Notes under the pieces: generated by a model
Databases searched by the model: none
Seen by the model: only the letters and a program-made list of their open reading frames with translations
What the model was told of the DNA's origin: nothing
Position numbers and translations under genes: made by a program
Origin: Ascaphus truei
Lineage: Eukaryota; Chordata; Amphibia; Anura; Ascaphidae
Direction of reading: 5' to 3'
DNA: 64,000 bases
Assembly: GCA_036426205.1 (NCBI GenBank)
Contig: CM071573.1
Span: 78,199,114 to 78,263,113, forward strand
In this document: one piece after another, positions 10,741 to 21,697 of the stretch
How the letters are laid out: the number at the start of each line of letters is the position of its first letter
How positions within the stretch are numbered: the first letter of the stretch is position 1

Positions 10741-11651
10741 GACATGTGTAGCCATTACTGAAACATGGTGGATGAAACTCACAACTGGGCAGTTAATTTA
10801 GAAGGTTTATTCTTTTTTTAGAAGGATTGAGCAAATATAAGAGGAGGTGGTGAGTTTACATGTTAAACTGATCAAAAACTGATAATAGAAGATGCTATGA
10901 AGAGAATAATGAAAATGTAGAGACTTTGTGGATTGAAATTAGCAGGGGAGGGTAGGTAAAAAGTTAAAGAAAATGCTGTAGGGGATATGCTATAAACCAC
11001 CCAAATATCTGTGAGAGAGGAAGTTAAAATACATTTGTAAATGGAGAAGGCATATAAAAACGGGTGATGTTTGCATATAGTGGGGATTTTAATTATCTAG
11101 ACATGGACTGGGGCACGATAGATAAGCATTACAAAGAAAGAAATAGGTTTTTTGGGGGGTGCTTCTAAAGACAATTACATGACACCAAATTATTGAGGAC
11201 ACCAACACGGAGAGGGGAAATACTGGAGTTGCTATATTAAAACAATGTCAGAAGAAATAACAAATATTCAAGTCATTGGGAAAAATGATCATAAAATGGA
11301 CTCCTTTGAAACAAATGATGATGAAAAGCCATATTTATGGGTTTAACAAAGACTTTAAATGTAAGTAAAGACATGATTTGAATAAACTTGAGGAATAATC
11401 TATGGGAATAATTGAGACAATGTGGAAAATAAATGATGGTCTTTAAAGCCTTGTTAGAAAAGTACATTTATCAGGTAATCAATAATAAAAGAAAACAAGT
11501 CTAAACCAATGAGGCTTCTAACAAACAGGTGGGGAGGAAATGGACAAGAAGAGGATGGCGATTACCGTAGATTCTGAAGTAAGGAGGGATGGGGGCATCA
11601 AATCCAGATTATAAGGAATGTAACAAAAGTTGCAAAAGGGCAATTGTTGCA

Positions 11652-12430
11652 GGGTACATGCAACCACACGCGGGTTTCTTGATAAGGCTTTTTATTGAGC
11701 CTTAAAATATGGCACACAAAAATAACAAGAGTTTTCTTCAGCATATATAAGTAAAGTCAATATAAGTCCCGAGCGGGCTTTGCCCTTTCTGTTCAAATCC
11801 ACAGAAACAATCAGCATCAAAAAAAATATCCTAACAAAAAAGACCTTAAATAGCTGTTTCTCTCTCAGAGTTTCAGGGGTATCTCCATGCTCAGACAGGC
11901 GCTGCATGTGTGTGTACAGGAGGGAAAAAGGAGTACCAAAAAAGCGCACCAGCAACAAACGGAGCAGGAAGAACCCAGGACAAAAAAGATTACAAAGGGC
12001 ATTAATGTGACAAAAGACCCATCCAACGCTTTTCGAACGTCACAGCGTTCTTTTCAAGGATAAAACACAATGTGATAACATCCTTATATACCCTCTTACC
12101 GTGGGCCGTTTCGCGCAAAAATCGGAACTGACGATGACGTCAAACAGAGCGACTTAGTGCCGAAAAGGGCCAAAAGGAAGTACCAAAAGGCAGTGGTGGC
12201 CATCTTGGATGTGGGGCAAACAATAGGAAAACACAATAAACAAAGCTTTAATGACCATTCCAGCAGAACAAAAATACATTGCTGCTAACTGGACAAGCAT
12301 ATTTAAACGTAAATAAAGCTATATTAACTAAACATATTGCTTAATAAAGGTATACACAATATATCAAGAAAAAACATGAACAAGGTTGGATATTATAAAA
12401 AACTAGCTGTGTTGCCAACTAAGATATAGA
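11652..12430 (-). mobile_element. hammerhead-bearing insertion in CR1, copy 1
   Basis: Non-LINE sequence between the two CR1 halves, starting near GTTGCAGGGTACATGCAACC. On the minus strand it holds a hammerhead-like module (12,057-12,024). After that come CATTAAWG and a T-rich stretch. No open frame of note. Confidence 0.6.
12024..12057 (-). ncRNA. hammerhead-like core, copy c1
   Basis: Minus strand: TTGAAAA in place of CTGANGA, hairpin GAACG-CTGTGA-CGTTC, GAAAA, GCG, T-T. The flanks ATCC and GGAT pair next to the core. C3 and G8 are replaced, so it should be inactive. Confidence 0.45.
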
Positions 12431-12814
12431 CAGAAAAAAAAGTTAAAAATAAGAGTAAAATAACCCTAAAATTATTTAAGTACCTAATAACAAAAAGTGT
12501 AGAAAAAGAAAATATAGGGCCCTTTCAGTGTTGAGATGGGCAGGTAACTTATTGGAATAGGGAAAAGCAGAGTTATTAAAACATATTATTTTTCTCGGTG
12601 GTTACCAGGGATGAATAATTGCAATAATTAGTGCCGCAGGAAGAAGTCACAACCTCTAATTAACGAACCAATTGGTGAACTGAGGAGAAGTTCATTGGCG
12701 GCTTGATAAGTAAATAAAGCACCAGGCCCTGATGGATACCTGATTTTATAGGAGAGGCTAGCTAGTCCATGTTCTTGTGCACTCAGATAAGCACACTGAG
12801 AGATGTGTGAGAGT

Positions 12815-12960
12815 GGTGATTGGTTTGTGTCAATGGTGTAGAGCTGTGCCTGTACAGAAGAGTGGTCGCTGGTACTCTAATCCTGTTGGGGCTGACACTT
12901 GTACCACCCTTCAACAATGGGCCTTTCGACTGATTATGATTATGGTTATCATCATTAATA
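12815..12960 (+). mobile_element. possible tRNA-derived SINE, copy 1
   Basis: Homologue of 20,972-21,120, with more damage in the A-box region (TTGTGTCAATGGTGTAGAGC). Confidence 0.35.
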
Positions 12961-13034
12961 ATGTTGTCCATCTTTCTTCTGTTATTCCCTGATGCAGTGA
13001 TACAAATAGCAACGCATTCAAGATAAACTACATT

Positions 13035-13330
13035 TGATTTATGATGCAGTAAGGCCACGATACAGTGCGCGCAAACAAATGCAGTAGCTCTATACGACGG
13101 GCCAAGTGCGGCGAGGAAGCACGACAGAGTGGCAGATGTTTGAACCGACAAATAATTTCGTTTGTTTCACGTGACGGACCGCCATCACGGCAGGTGTCCC
13201 ATGAGCGGTTCAGCCATCATGACGAATGAACCAGAATCGTGAGTCACATCATTGCCTCCCACTCGCCTCCCAGCAGAGTTCACGGATTGCTGGGTGACAG
13301 GTGCGTGTGAGACGCACTATAGAAGAACTT
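13035..13330. mobile_element. CpG-rich MITE-like segment, copy 1
   Basis: Contains TAAGGCCACGATACAGTGCG, resembling the ends of the inverted-repeat element at 60,983-61,277. The homologue is at 21,195-21,480. Confidence 0.4.
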
Positions 13331-13544
13331 TCACTTTGGGAGGGGTTCTTATTTTTTAAACTCCAGGAATTCTAATACCAGTGAAATGCTGTTGTGGTAA
13401 CCTTTGAATCTGATAAGGATCTATATTGTTTAAGTAAATATATACTCACTATTTCTCCTTAAGTGCCAAAGGCTTTTTTACTGGTTTCCCACCGGTTTGG
13501 TTTATTTCAATGGAAATGAAGATAGGAAATGAACGGACATAGGG

Positions 13545-13996
13545 CCCTATTCACGAAACTCGATGTTATCTGCCAAATCGAACATTTGACATGACCCCAT
13601 CTCAGGGTCTGACTTTGTGTATCGTCACAAAGAATTAAGAAGAATTATCGCAAGTCACAAACCGTGAGGTAGGAAAATGACAATAACCCTAGGATAGCAG
13701 TGTCCTTATCTCAGCCTTTCTAAGTTCTGCCCGTTGCGTTCTGCTCAGAAGGAGATGTATTCCATGCACAGCTCTTACAGGCGATGCACTGTTTTTATAC
13801 ATTTAAGACATAGTATCTGTAGCACCGGGTCTTCTCATGTCAGAACGCGCAATATTTCAGGTCCGGGGACCCCCTGCTTCCTAAGTTTACAGGTCCCGGT
13901 ATTGGGTTGCCGCTTATCTACCGGGGCCTGTAACTCGGGGACAGGAGGTCCCCATGGCTGAAATTAATGATGGTCAGCTCCGGAGACTCCCTGCTA
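13545..13996. mobile_element. left part of inverted-repeat element, truncated at duplication border
   Basis: Starts GGGCCCTATTCACGAAAC, equivalent to the left end of the element at 21,698-22,688, and is cut at 13,996 where copy 2 of the tandem duplication begins. Confidence 0.7.
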
Positions 13997-13997
13997 A

Positions 13998-14510
13998 ATG
14001 TATGTGTCTGGGGGGAGGGGGGACCCAGTGTGTGTGTGTGGGGGGACAGATAGTGTGTGTGTGTGTGGGGGGACAGACAGTGTGTGTGAGTATTGTGCAC
14101 AAGTGTGCTGTGGTGTGGGGGGAAATGTGTGGGGGGCCAGTGTGTGTGTGGGGGGGGCAGTATGTGTGTGTGTGGGGGGGGACAGAGTGTGTGTGGGGGG
14201 GACACAGTGTGTGTGTGTGTGGTGGGAAGGACGACAGTGTGTGTGGTGTGTGTGTGGGGGGACAGTGTGTGTATGTATGGGGGACGACGACTGTGTGTGT
14301 GTGGGACGACGACAGTGTGTGGGGGGGACCGTGTGTGTGGAGGACCCTGTGTGTGTGTTTGTGTGTGTGTAGAACACTGTAGGGGGGGGGGGGGCGGGGG
14401 GGGAACGGAGCTGCACAGGGGGGGGAACACAAATAGAGGGGGGAGTGGAGAAAGGGGGGAGTAGGAGAACGACAGGGGGAGTGGAGAGAGAGGGGGGAGC
14501 GGGAAATTGT
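13998..14510. repeat. TG/G-run-rich tract, copy 2
   Basis: ACAGTGTGTGTG units with G runs up to 12, followed by GGGGAGTGGAGA-type purine repeats. Frames across it are low-complexity only. Confidence 0.9.
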
Positions 14511-14802
14511 ACTCCCGGGCAACGCCGTGTCTCTCAGCTAGTACTGTATATATTTTTGTCACATGCAAATTTATCACTTATTCACCTTGTTATTTGGTTT
14601 TGCATAAGACATGTATTGTTCTGATGTTTTATTGTTGGCACTTCACAACTCACAGCAATGTTTGATTAGATTATTCACTATTGGTTGGATTTGCACTGTT
14701 TCACTGACACACACTGGCAGCGCCGACACAGACACCTTTGTGTGTTATATATTGTCTGCTTAATTTTTTTAGCCAAAACATTTTATGCTTACAAACTGCG
14801 CC

Positions 14803-15945
14803 AAGGTCTCCCCTCTTGTGCAAGGTCTCCCCTCTTGTGCAAGGTCTCCCCTCTTGTGCAAGGTCTCCCCTCTTGTGCAAGGTCTCCCTCTGTGCAGTCT
14901 CCCCTCTTGTGCAAGGTCTCCCCTCTTGTGCAAGGTCTCCCCTCTTGTGCAAGGTATCCCCTCTTGTGCAAGGTATCCCCTCTTGTGCACGGTATCCCCT
15001 CTTGTGCACGGTATCCCCTCTTGTGCACGGTATCCCCTCTTGTGTAAGGTATCCCCTCTTGTGTAAGGTATCCCCTCTTGTGCAAGGTATCCCCTCTTGT
15101 GCAAGGTATCCCCTCTTGTGCAAGGTATCCCCTCTTGTGCAAGGTATCCCCTCTTGTGCAAGGTATCCCCTCTTGTGCAAGGTATCCCCTCTTGTGGAAG
15201 GCATCCCCTCTTGTGGAAGGCATCCCCTCTTGTGCAAGGTATCCCCTCTTGTGCAAGGTATCCCCTCTTGTGCAAGGTATCCCCTCTTGTGCAAGGTATC
15301 CCCTCTTGTGCAAGGTATCCCCTCTTGTGCAAGGTATCCCCTCTTGTGTAAGGTATCCCCTCTTGTGCAAGGTATCCCCTCTTGTGTAAGGTCACCCCTC
15401 TTGTGCAAGGTATCCCCTCTTGTGCAAGGTATCCCCTTGTGCAAGGTATCTCCTCTGTGCAAGGTATCCCCTCTTGTGCAAGGTATCCCCTCTTGTGCAA
15501 GGTATCCCCTCTTGTGCAAGGTATCCCCTCTGTGGATGGCATCCCCTCTTGTGCAAGGTTATCCCTCTTGTGCAAGGTATCCCCTCTGTGCAAGGTATCT
15601 CTCTTGTGCAAGTACCCCTCTTGGCAAGGTATCCCCTCTTGTGTAAGTATCCCCTCTTGTGAAGGTATCCCTCCTTGTGCAAGGTATCCCCTCTGTGCAA
15701 GGTATCCCCTCTTGGGCAAGGTATCCCCTCTTGTGCAAGGTGTATCCCCTCTTGTGCAGGATCCTCTTGTGCAAGGTATACCCTCTTGTGCAAGGTTACC
15801 CTCTTGTGGATGGCATCCCCTCTTGTGCAGGCATATCCCCCTGTGCCAAGGGATCCCTCTTGTGCAAGGTATCCCCTCTTGTGCAAGGTATCCCCTCTTG
15901 TGCAAGGTATCCCCTCATGTGCAAGGCATCACCTCTTGTGCACGC
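14803..15945. repeat. 19-bp minisatellite, about 60 units
   Basis: Units of CAAGGTATCCCCTCTTGTG. The left end uses CAAGGTCTCCCC, followed by blocks of CACGGT, TAAGGT, GAAGGCAT and GATGGCAT variants. The unit contains no stop in any register, so all six frames stay open for long distances. Because 19 is not a multiple of 3, each frame has a 19-residue period. No start context, splice signal or composition supports translation. The next 0.77 kb (15,946-16,720) is intron sequence without a recognised feature. Confidence 0.97.
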
Positions 15946-16723
15946 CCTATCACTGCGCACCCACAGAAGGCACGCATAACCTCTCTAATGGAGGGAGAAC
16001 TGTCCTAATAGACTGGTCATTCACAGCTGCACAGCAAGAACTGCCATTTAATAGGTGGGATGAGTGAGCTTGTAACCAGGGAGGAGGCGTCACCAACCCC
16101 CCCATTGTTACCAATAGAAATTTACAAGCAACGAATTTAAAGCAGCAAAATGTGAAATCTTACGTGTGTTTTTTTTAAAAATAAATATCTTCTGTAGTAT
16201 TAGATCATATTTACTGTATTTTTTTTTAAATTAAATGCTTAATCACATTATTAATGAGTGTTAAAGCATTCTTTCAGTTCTATAGCAGGTTTTAACCCTC
16301 CTCCCAAGCAGTGCAAGATCTTTGCAATACTTTCCTGTTGTGATCATATGTTGCCAATATTCCCAGCAGTTTGGGCTGCAAACTGTAACAATAGATAATG
16401 TTACCTTAATAATATAAGGATACATTGTAGCTGAAGCAGCCATTATGTTAGTCACACATTCAGGATTTTTACAGATTTATAACAGGAACACCAAATCATT
16501 GCCAGCCTAGGTAATAGTGTAGAATTATACATTGTCACGTGCTTTACATTATATAAATAGTATTGCAGCTTTAACCAAACAACTCACTTCTGAAAAGTTA
16601 TTTAAGTATATAATTTGTCATATTGGATGCAGCACTGAGGCTTTTGTGTTTTGCTGTATCACATTGACCCAGTAGCATTAAATCTAAAGGCACCGTCAGG
16701 TGTTTGTAGAAGGGATTATTTAC

Positions 16724-16925
16724 CTTTTTCCCCAACTGGTCCCCTTGGTCCTTCCATCCCATTTTTGCCAGGTAATCCGTCCTTTCCTGGAGATCCACAT
16801 GTAACGATAGAACAGACGTCTCTGTCCTTCTCGTGGCACACTATGGAAATGGCTGTTACCAGTGACACACCGAGCAGAAGGGCGCTGAGAGTCTGAAGAA
16901 GAAGCATCTTGCAATTGTTTCGTGC
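16724..16925 (-). CDS. collectin paralogue, first coding exon (intact)
   Basis: The exon has a TTTCTATACAG acceptor, ATG at 16,907-16,905, and a donor reading AAAAG then GTAAAT. It encodes 61 codons plus one base: a hydrophobic signal peptide (about residues 1-19, [14 protein letters not shown]...), then cysteines at 24, 32 and 37, and seven Gly-X-Y triplets from residue 41 (GKDGLPGKNG...). The same layout and phase occur in the complete gene at 61,584-61,784. The N-terminal cysteines join subunits into oligomers in mannose-binding lectins and surfactant proteins. The next exon in the same phase is at 1,945-2,052, about 14.7 kb downstream in this assembly (or about 6.5 kb if copy 1 of the duplication is false). 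Confidence 0.88.
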
Positions 16926-17158
16926 CTGTATAGAAAGACAAGTGAACAAACCTTCCACCAATGCTAATTGTACATTTTACAAGTACTGCTGTTAGATTTT
17001 AAAGTAACAAAGTGTTATTAAGAATAACGGGATAACTTTTGAAAACATAAAATTATTAGAAATGTCATTGGAACAAACTGTATTATTTTGAAATGTGAAA
17101 TTAGTCAAATAAGATGAAACATTGGTATAATCACACAGTATGGTTTGGTATTACTTAC

Positions 17159-17250
17159 CTGGTCCTGATTCTGTAATTCTGCAACAGAACTCCAGCAGGT
17201 TAGAGAGAGAAATTGTTGTGTCGAGCACATGGAAAATACAGGTTTATATA
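17159..17250 (-). promoter_or_regulatory. promoter and non-coding exon of collectin paralogue
   Basis: A TATATAAACC box (17,250-17,241) precedes a short non-coding exon (about 17,215-17,159) that ends GGACCAG before a GTAAGTAAT donor. The same order is found at 61,971-62,070. The transcription start is inferred from TATA spacing. Confidence 0.65.
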
Positions 17251-17519
17251 CATCTTCCAAAGATGATAAAAGCCCATCAGAGGGCATTACCCCTCATTAT
17301 GCAAATACCTGGAATGTAGATAAGTTATTAAAACATCTGATAAGCTTCATTTGAAGAACCTTTATTGCAAGACTTTATTTTGTTTATATGGTGATGAATA
17401 CATTGTGTATTAAACTTGCATGCAAATATCTTTATAATAATAATAATTGTTTGTTCTGGTATACCGCTGCTAGTTTTATGTGTGTGTGTGGGGGGTGTTC
17501 TTTTATATGTAATTGCGGG

Positions 17520-18315
17520 GTGGGGAGGTTATATGTATTTGGGGAGTGGGGGCATGAGTGAGAGGGGGGATTGCGTGAGAGTGGGGTAATTGATGGAGGG
17601 GGAGAGTGAGAGGAGAGAGTGAGGAAAAGTGGGAGTAAGAATGAGACACTGGGGAGAGAAATACATGCGGGTGGAAGGGATTGAGTGAGAGTGGTTAATT
17701 GATGGAGGGGTGAGAGGAGAGAGAGAGTGAGAAAAAAGAGGCCATGAGACTGAGGGAGAGAAATGCATATGGAAGAGGGGGGGGGGGAAATAGAGGGGTT
17801 CGTGAGGTGGGAAATGGAGGGGGGGATCGCAAGACCACTGAATTGGGGGGAGGGAGAGCAGTTGTAACTAGTCCTGAGTACCAGGAAATCTGTCTGCGGC
17901 CCTGAGTATATATTTGGGGGGGGGTAGGGGGGGTTAGTGTAAGTATATATTTGGGGAGGTTAGTGTATATATTTAGCGGTGGGGTGGGTTAGTATAAGTA
18001 TGTATTGTGGGGAGTTAGTGTTAATATGTATTTTGGTGAGGTTAGTGTAAGTATGTATTTGGGGGGATTAGTGTACGTATGTACTTGGGGACTTTAGTGT
18101 ATGTATCTGGCGGTGGGGTGGGTTAGTGTATGTATGTGTTTTGGGGAGTTACTGTAAGTATGTATTTTGGAGAGGTTTGTGGTCTAAGTATGTATAAGGG
18201 AAGGTTAGTGTGTGTATGTATTTGGGGGGGAGGGGTTAGTGTGTGTATTTATTTGGGGAGGTTAGTGTAAGTATGTATTTGGTGGTTGGTGGGTGGGTTA
18301 GTGTAATTATGGAGG
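17520..18315. repeat. GA-rich and GTTAGTGTAAGTATG minisatellite, copy 2
   Basis: Counterpart of 9,345-10,130. The units GGTTAGTGTAAGTATGTATT with G-runs are more regular here. Confidence 0.85.
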
Positions 18316-18569
18316 GGGAGGGGCAATAAACAGATAATGAACTAAATAGAATAGATAGGGATGGGGAAATAACAAGGGGTCAAGGAGGTAGATTTGGGGC
18401 AAGTGGGAGTTTGGCAAGCAGGGAAACACCCATATTAAATAAAGATAATTCTAGAAAACATCTAAAGACTAAATCCAATTGGAGTAGAAAGGCTGGAGCA
18501 GATAAGATAATAGTACTGTCTGGAAAAAAACCTTACATGAATGATTGCTAATGCAATACTGTAAGGCTA

Positions 18570-18905
18570 AGGCCCTGGTATCTCCGCTGCAATGCGCGCC
18601 CGCGAGATTGGCGGCACGTGCAGCCGATTACCTGGTCTGCAGGAAGAGAGACCGGGGGGCGGGCGTGGCGGGGGAGTGACGGGGCACGGCCATGATGTCA
18701 CCCGGCAGGTTCGCCCTCATTGGCTGAACCGCCGGGGGGCGTGCCATATCGCTCGACGCGAGTCCTGCTCTCAATTCTATTGAGAGCAGGAGCAGCTCTC
18801 GCTTCAGCGCTGCGGCCCCCCCTCTCAGCAGGCCCGGCGCCATTGAGGGGAGGGCTCTCATCCGTGCAGCGTCCGCCACAGCGGACGCTGTAGTAGGCAG
18901 CAGGG
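18570..18905. other. CpG-rich segment, copy 2
   Basis: Counterpart of 10,370-10,740. Short palindromic pieces (CAATTCTATTG, GAGAGCAGGAGCAGCTCTC) suggest a MITE. No exon seen. Confidence 0.35.
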
Positions 18906-19817
18906 TCAAGCCCTTAGTCTGACATTGTAGCCATTACTGAAACATGGTGGGATGAAACTCACAACTGGGCAGTTAATTTAGAAGGTTATTCTTTTTTTAG
19001 AAGGATTGAGCAAATATAAGAGGAGGTGGTGAATGTTTACATGTTAAACCTGATCAAAAACTGATAATAAGGGAAGATGCTTATGAAGAGAATAATGAAA
19101 ATGTAGAGACTTTGTGGATAGAAATTAGCAGGGGAGGTAAAAGTTAAAAGAAAATGTTTGTAGGGATATGCTAAAAACCACCAAATATCTGTGAGATTGA
19201 GGAAGTTACAATACATTTGTAAATGGAGAAGGCATAAAAACTGGGTCATGTTTGCATCATGGGGGATTTTAATTATCAAGACATGGACTGGGGCACTGGG
19301 ATAAGCATTACAAAGAAAGGAAATAGGTTTTTGGGGGTGCTTAAAGACAATTACATGACCCAAATTATTGAGGAACCAACCAGGAGAGGGGAAATACTGG
19401 ATTTGCTAATATAAAACATTGTCGAAGAAATAACAAATATTCAAGTCATTGGGAAATAATGATCATAAAATGGACTCCTTTGAAACAAATGATGAAAAGC
19501 CATATTGTATGGGTTTAACAAAGACTTTAAATGTAAGAAAGACAGATTTGAATAAACTGAGGAATAATCTATGAGGAATAAATTGAGACAATGTGGAAAA
19601 TAAATGAGGTCTTTAAAGCATTGTTAGAAAAGTACACTTATCAGGTAATAAATATAAAAGAAACAAGTCTAAACCAATGTGGCTAAACAAACAGGTGGGG
19701 AGGAAATGGACAAGAAGAGGATGGCGATTACCGTAGATTCTGAAAGACAGGAGGGACGGGGGCATCAAATCAGATTTATAAGGAATGTAACAAAAGTTGC
19801 AAAAGGGCAATTGTTGC

Positions 19818-20575
19818 AGGGTACATGCAACCACACGCGGGTTTCTTGATAAGGCTTTTTATTGAGCCTTAAAATATGGCACACAAAAATAACAAGAGCT
19901 TTTCTTCAGCATATATAACGTAAAGCAATATAAGTCCCGAGTGGGCTTTGCCCTTTCTGTTCAAAGTCCACAGAAACAATTCAGCATCAAACAAAATGTC
20001 CTACAAAAACAGACCTTAAATCAAGCTGTTCTCTCTCCAGAGTTTCAGGGTATCTCCATGCTTCAGACAGGCTGCATGTGTGTGTACAGGGAAAAAGGAG
20101 ACCAAAAAGCGCACCAGCACAAACGGAGCAGGAAGAACCCAGGACAAAAAATGATTAAAAGGGCACTTTAATGTGACAAAAGACCCATCCAACGCGTTTC
20201 GAACGTCACAGCGTTCTTTTTCAAGGATAAAACACAATGTGATAACATCCATTATATACCCTCTTACCTGTGGGCCGTTTCGCGCCAAAAATCGGAACCT
20301 GATGACGTCATAACAGAGCGACTCAGTGCCGATCTAAGGGCAAAAGGAAGTACCAAAGGCAGTGTGGCCATCTTGGATGTGGGCAAACATAGGAACACAA
20401 TAACAAAGCTTTAATGACCATTCCAGCAGAACAAAATACATTGCTGCTAACTGGACAAACATATTTAAACGAAATAAAGCTATATTAAACTAAACTAATG
20501 CTTAATAAAGGGTACAAATATATCAAGAAAAAACATGAACAAGGTGGATTAAAAAACTAGCTGTGTTGCAACTAA
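19818..20575 (-). mobile_element. hammerhead-bearing insertion in CR1, copy 2
   Basis: About 760 bp of sequence separates the CR1 endonuclease from the pre-RT linker. The borders are near GTTGCAGGGTACATGCAACC at the left and CTGTGTTGCAAC at the right. The minus strand carries the hammerhead-like module at 20,224-20,191, followed by CATTAAAGTGCCCTTTTAAT. Confidence 0.65.
20191..20224 (-). ncRNA. hammerhead-like core, copy c2
   Basis: Minus strand: TTGAAAA, an A, hairpin GAACG-CTGTGA-CGTTC, GAAA, CGCG, T-T. ATCC and GGAT on either side pair as the base of stem I. Relative to CTGANGA, C3 and G8 are both replaced by transitions, so a decayed ribozyme is the likely reading. Confidence 0.55.
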
Positions 20576-20971
20576 GTTATATACAGAAAAAAAGTTAAAA
20601 ATAAGAAGTAAAATCAACCCTAAAATTTTATTTAAGTACCTTAATAACAAAAATGTAGAAAAGAAAATATAGGACCCTTTCAGTGTGAGATGGGCAGGTA
20701 AATTATTGGAAATAAGGGAAAAGCAGAGTTATTAAACATATTATTTTCCTCTGTGGTTACCAGGGATGAATCAATTGCAATAATAGTGCCGCAGGAAGAA
20801 GTCACAACCTCTATATTAACGAACAATTGGTTAACTGAGGAAGAAGTTCATTGGCGGCTTGATAAGTAAATAAAGCACCAGGCCCTGATGGATAACCTGA
20901 TTTATGAGGAGAGGCTAGCTAGTCCAATGTTCCTTGTGCACTCAGATAAGCACACTGAGAGATGTGTGAGA

Positions 20972-21120
20972 GTGGTGATTGGTTTAGTTCAATGGTAGAG
21001 CTGCTGCCCTGTACAGAAGAAGTGGTCGGTACTAATCCTGTTGGGGCTGACACTGGTACCCCCTTCACCACATGGGCCTTTAGACTGATTGATTATGGTT
21101 TATCATCACTTAATAAATGT
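20972..21120 (+). mobile_element. possible tRNA-derived SINE
   Basis: TTAGTTCAATGG (20,984-20,995), followed by TAGAGC, resembles a Pol III A box of tRNA origin. GGTACTAATCC (21,028-21,038) resembles a degenerate B box at the right spacing. It follows directly on the CR1 fragment. No poly-A or target duplication was found. Confidence 0.4.
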
Positions 21121-21194
21121 TGTCCATCTTTCTTCTGTTATTCCCTGATGCAGTGATACAAATAGCAACAGCATTCAAGATAACTACATTTGAT

Positions 21195-21480
21195 TTATGA
21201 TGCATGTAAGGCCACGATTACAGTGCGCGCAAACAAAATGCAGTAGCTCTATCAGACGGGCCATAGTGCGTGCGAGGAAGCACGACAGAGTGGCAGATGT
21301 TTGAACCGACAAATAATTTCATTTGTTTCATGTGACGACCGCATCACGGCCGTGTCACATGAGCGGTTCAGCCAATGAGAATGAACCAGAATCGTGACGT
21401 CACATCATGCCTCCCCATCGCCTCCCCAGCAGAGTTCACGGATTGCTCGGGTGACAGGTGCGTGTGAGACGCACTATAGA
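21195..21480. mobile_element. CpG-rich MITE-like segment, copy 2
   Basis: GTAAGGCCACGATTACAGTGCG at the left resembles the terminal repeat of the element at 60,983-61,277. The interior has CpG-rich palindromic pieces such as CACATGAGCGGTTC. Confidence 0.4.
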
Positions 21481-21697
21481 AGAAACTTTACACTTTGGGG
21501 AGCTGGTTCTTATTTATTTAAAACTCCAGGAAATTCTAATACCAGTGAAATGCTGTTGTGTAATCCTTTGAACTCTGATAAGGATCTATCTTGTTTAAGT
21601 AAATATATTACTCACTATTTCTCCTTAAGTGCCAAAGGCTTTTTTACTGGTTTCCCAAAGGTTTGGTTTATTTAAATGAAGATAAGGAAATGAAGAC

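Larger units (their letters stand above)
10780..12780 (+). mobile_element. CR1-like LINE fragment, copy 1, split by insertion
   Basis: Plus-strand frames carry the CR1 endonuclease region (GGATTTTAATTATCTAGAC near 11,083, then an IIE-TR-G-box-like segment near 11,190). After a 0.8-kb insertion they resume near 12,440 with the pre-RT linker (NW-TEE-H-RLDK and APGPDG near 12,660-12,735). Many frameshifts; inactive. Copy 2 is at 18,930-20,930. Confidence 0.75.
5693..13996. repeat. tandem segmental duplication, copy 1 (about 8.3 kb, indel-rich)
   Basis: Everything from TGTATGTGTCTGGGGGGAGG at about 5,697 to GGAGACTCCCTGCT near 13,995 recurs in the same order in the next 8.2 kb. Copy 1 contains the assembly gap and many one- or two-base indels relative to copy 2, including frameshifts in the collectin exon and irregular minisatellite units. 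The right border lies inside a transposon that is complete only in copy 2. The copy may be real, or an unpolished, falsely duplicated contig end. Confidence 0.85.
18930..20930 (+). mobile_element. CR1-like LINE fragment, copy 2, split by insertion
   Basis: The endonuclease region reads GDFNYQDMDWG at about 19,263-19,295, followed by an EEPTRRGEILDLL-like box near 19,365-19,405. The second half resumes near 20,580 and reads [14 protein letters not shown] near 20,826-20,868, with APGPDG just after. Frames are interrupted. The domain order fits the CR1 clade. Confidence 0.8.

Noticed and set aside
12110..12135. GCGCGAAACGGCCC-like sequence on the minus strand (also near 20,280)
   Set aside because: No CTGANGA core or stem II upstream.
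14701..15905. Very long open frames on both strands across the 19-bp minisatellite (up to 378 codons)
   Set aside because: The frames exist only because the repeat unit lacks stops; there is no independent coding signal.
15000..15940. CRISPR-like array of regularly spaced repeats
   Set aside because: Units are contiguous 19-mers without spacers, and the surroundings are vertebrate.
21028..21038. A functional tRNA gene suggested by A- and B-box-like motifs at 20,984 and 21,028
   Set aside because: No cloverleaf can be drawn with paired acceptor and anticodon arms; a tRNA-derived SINE is the better reading.
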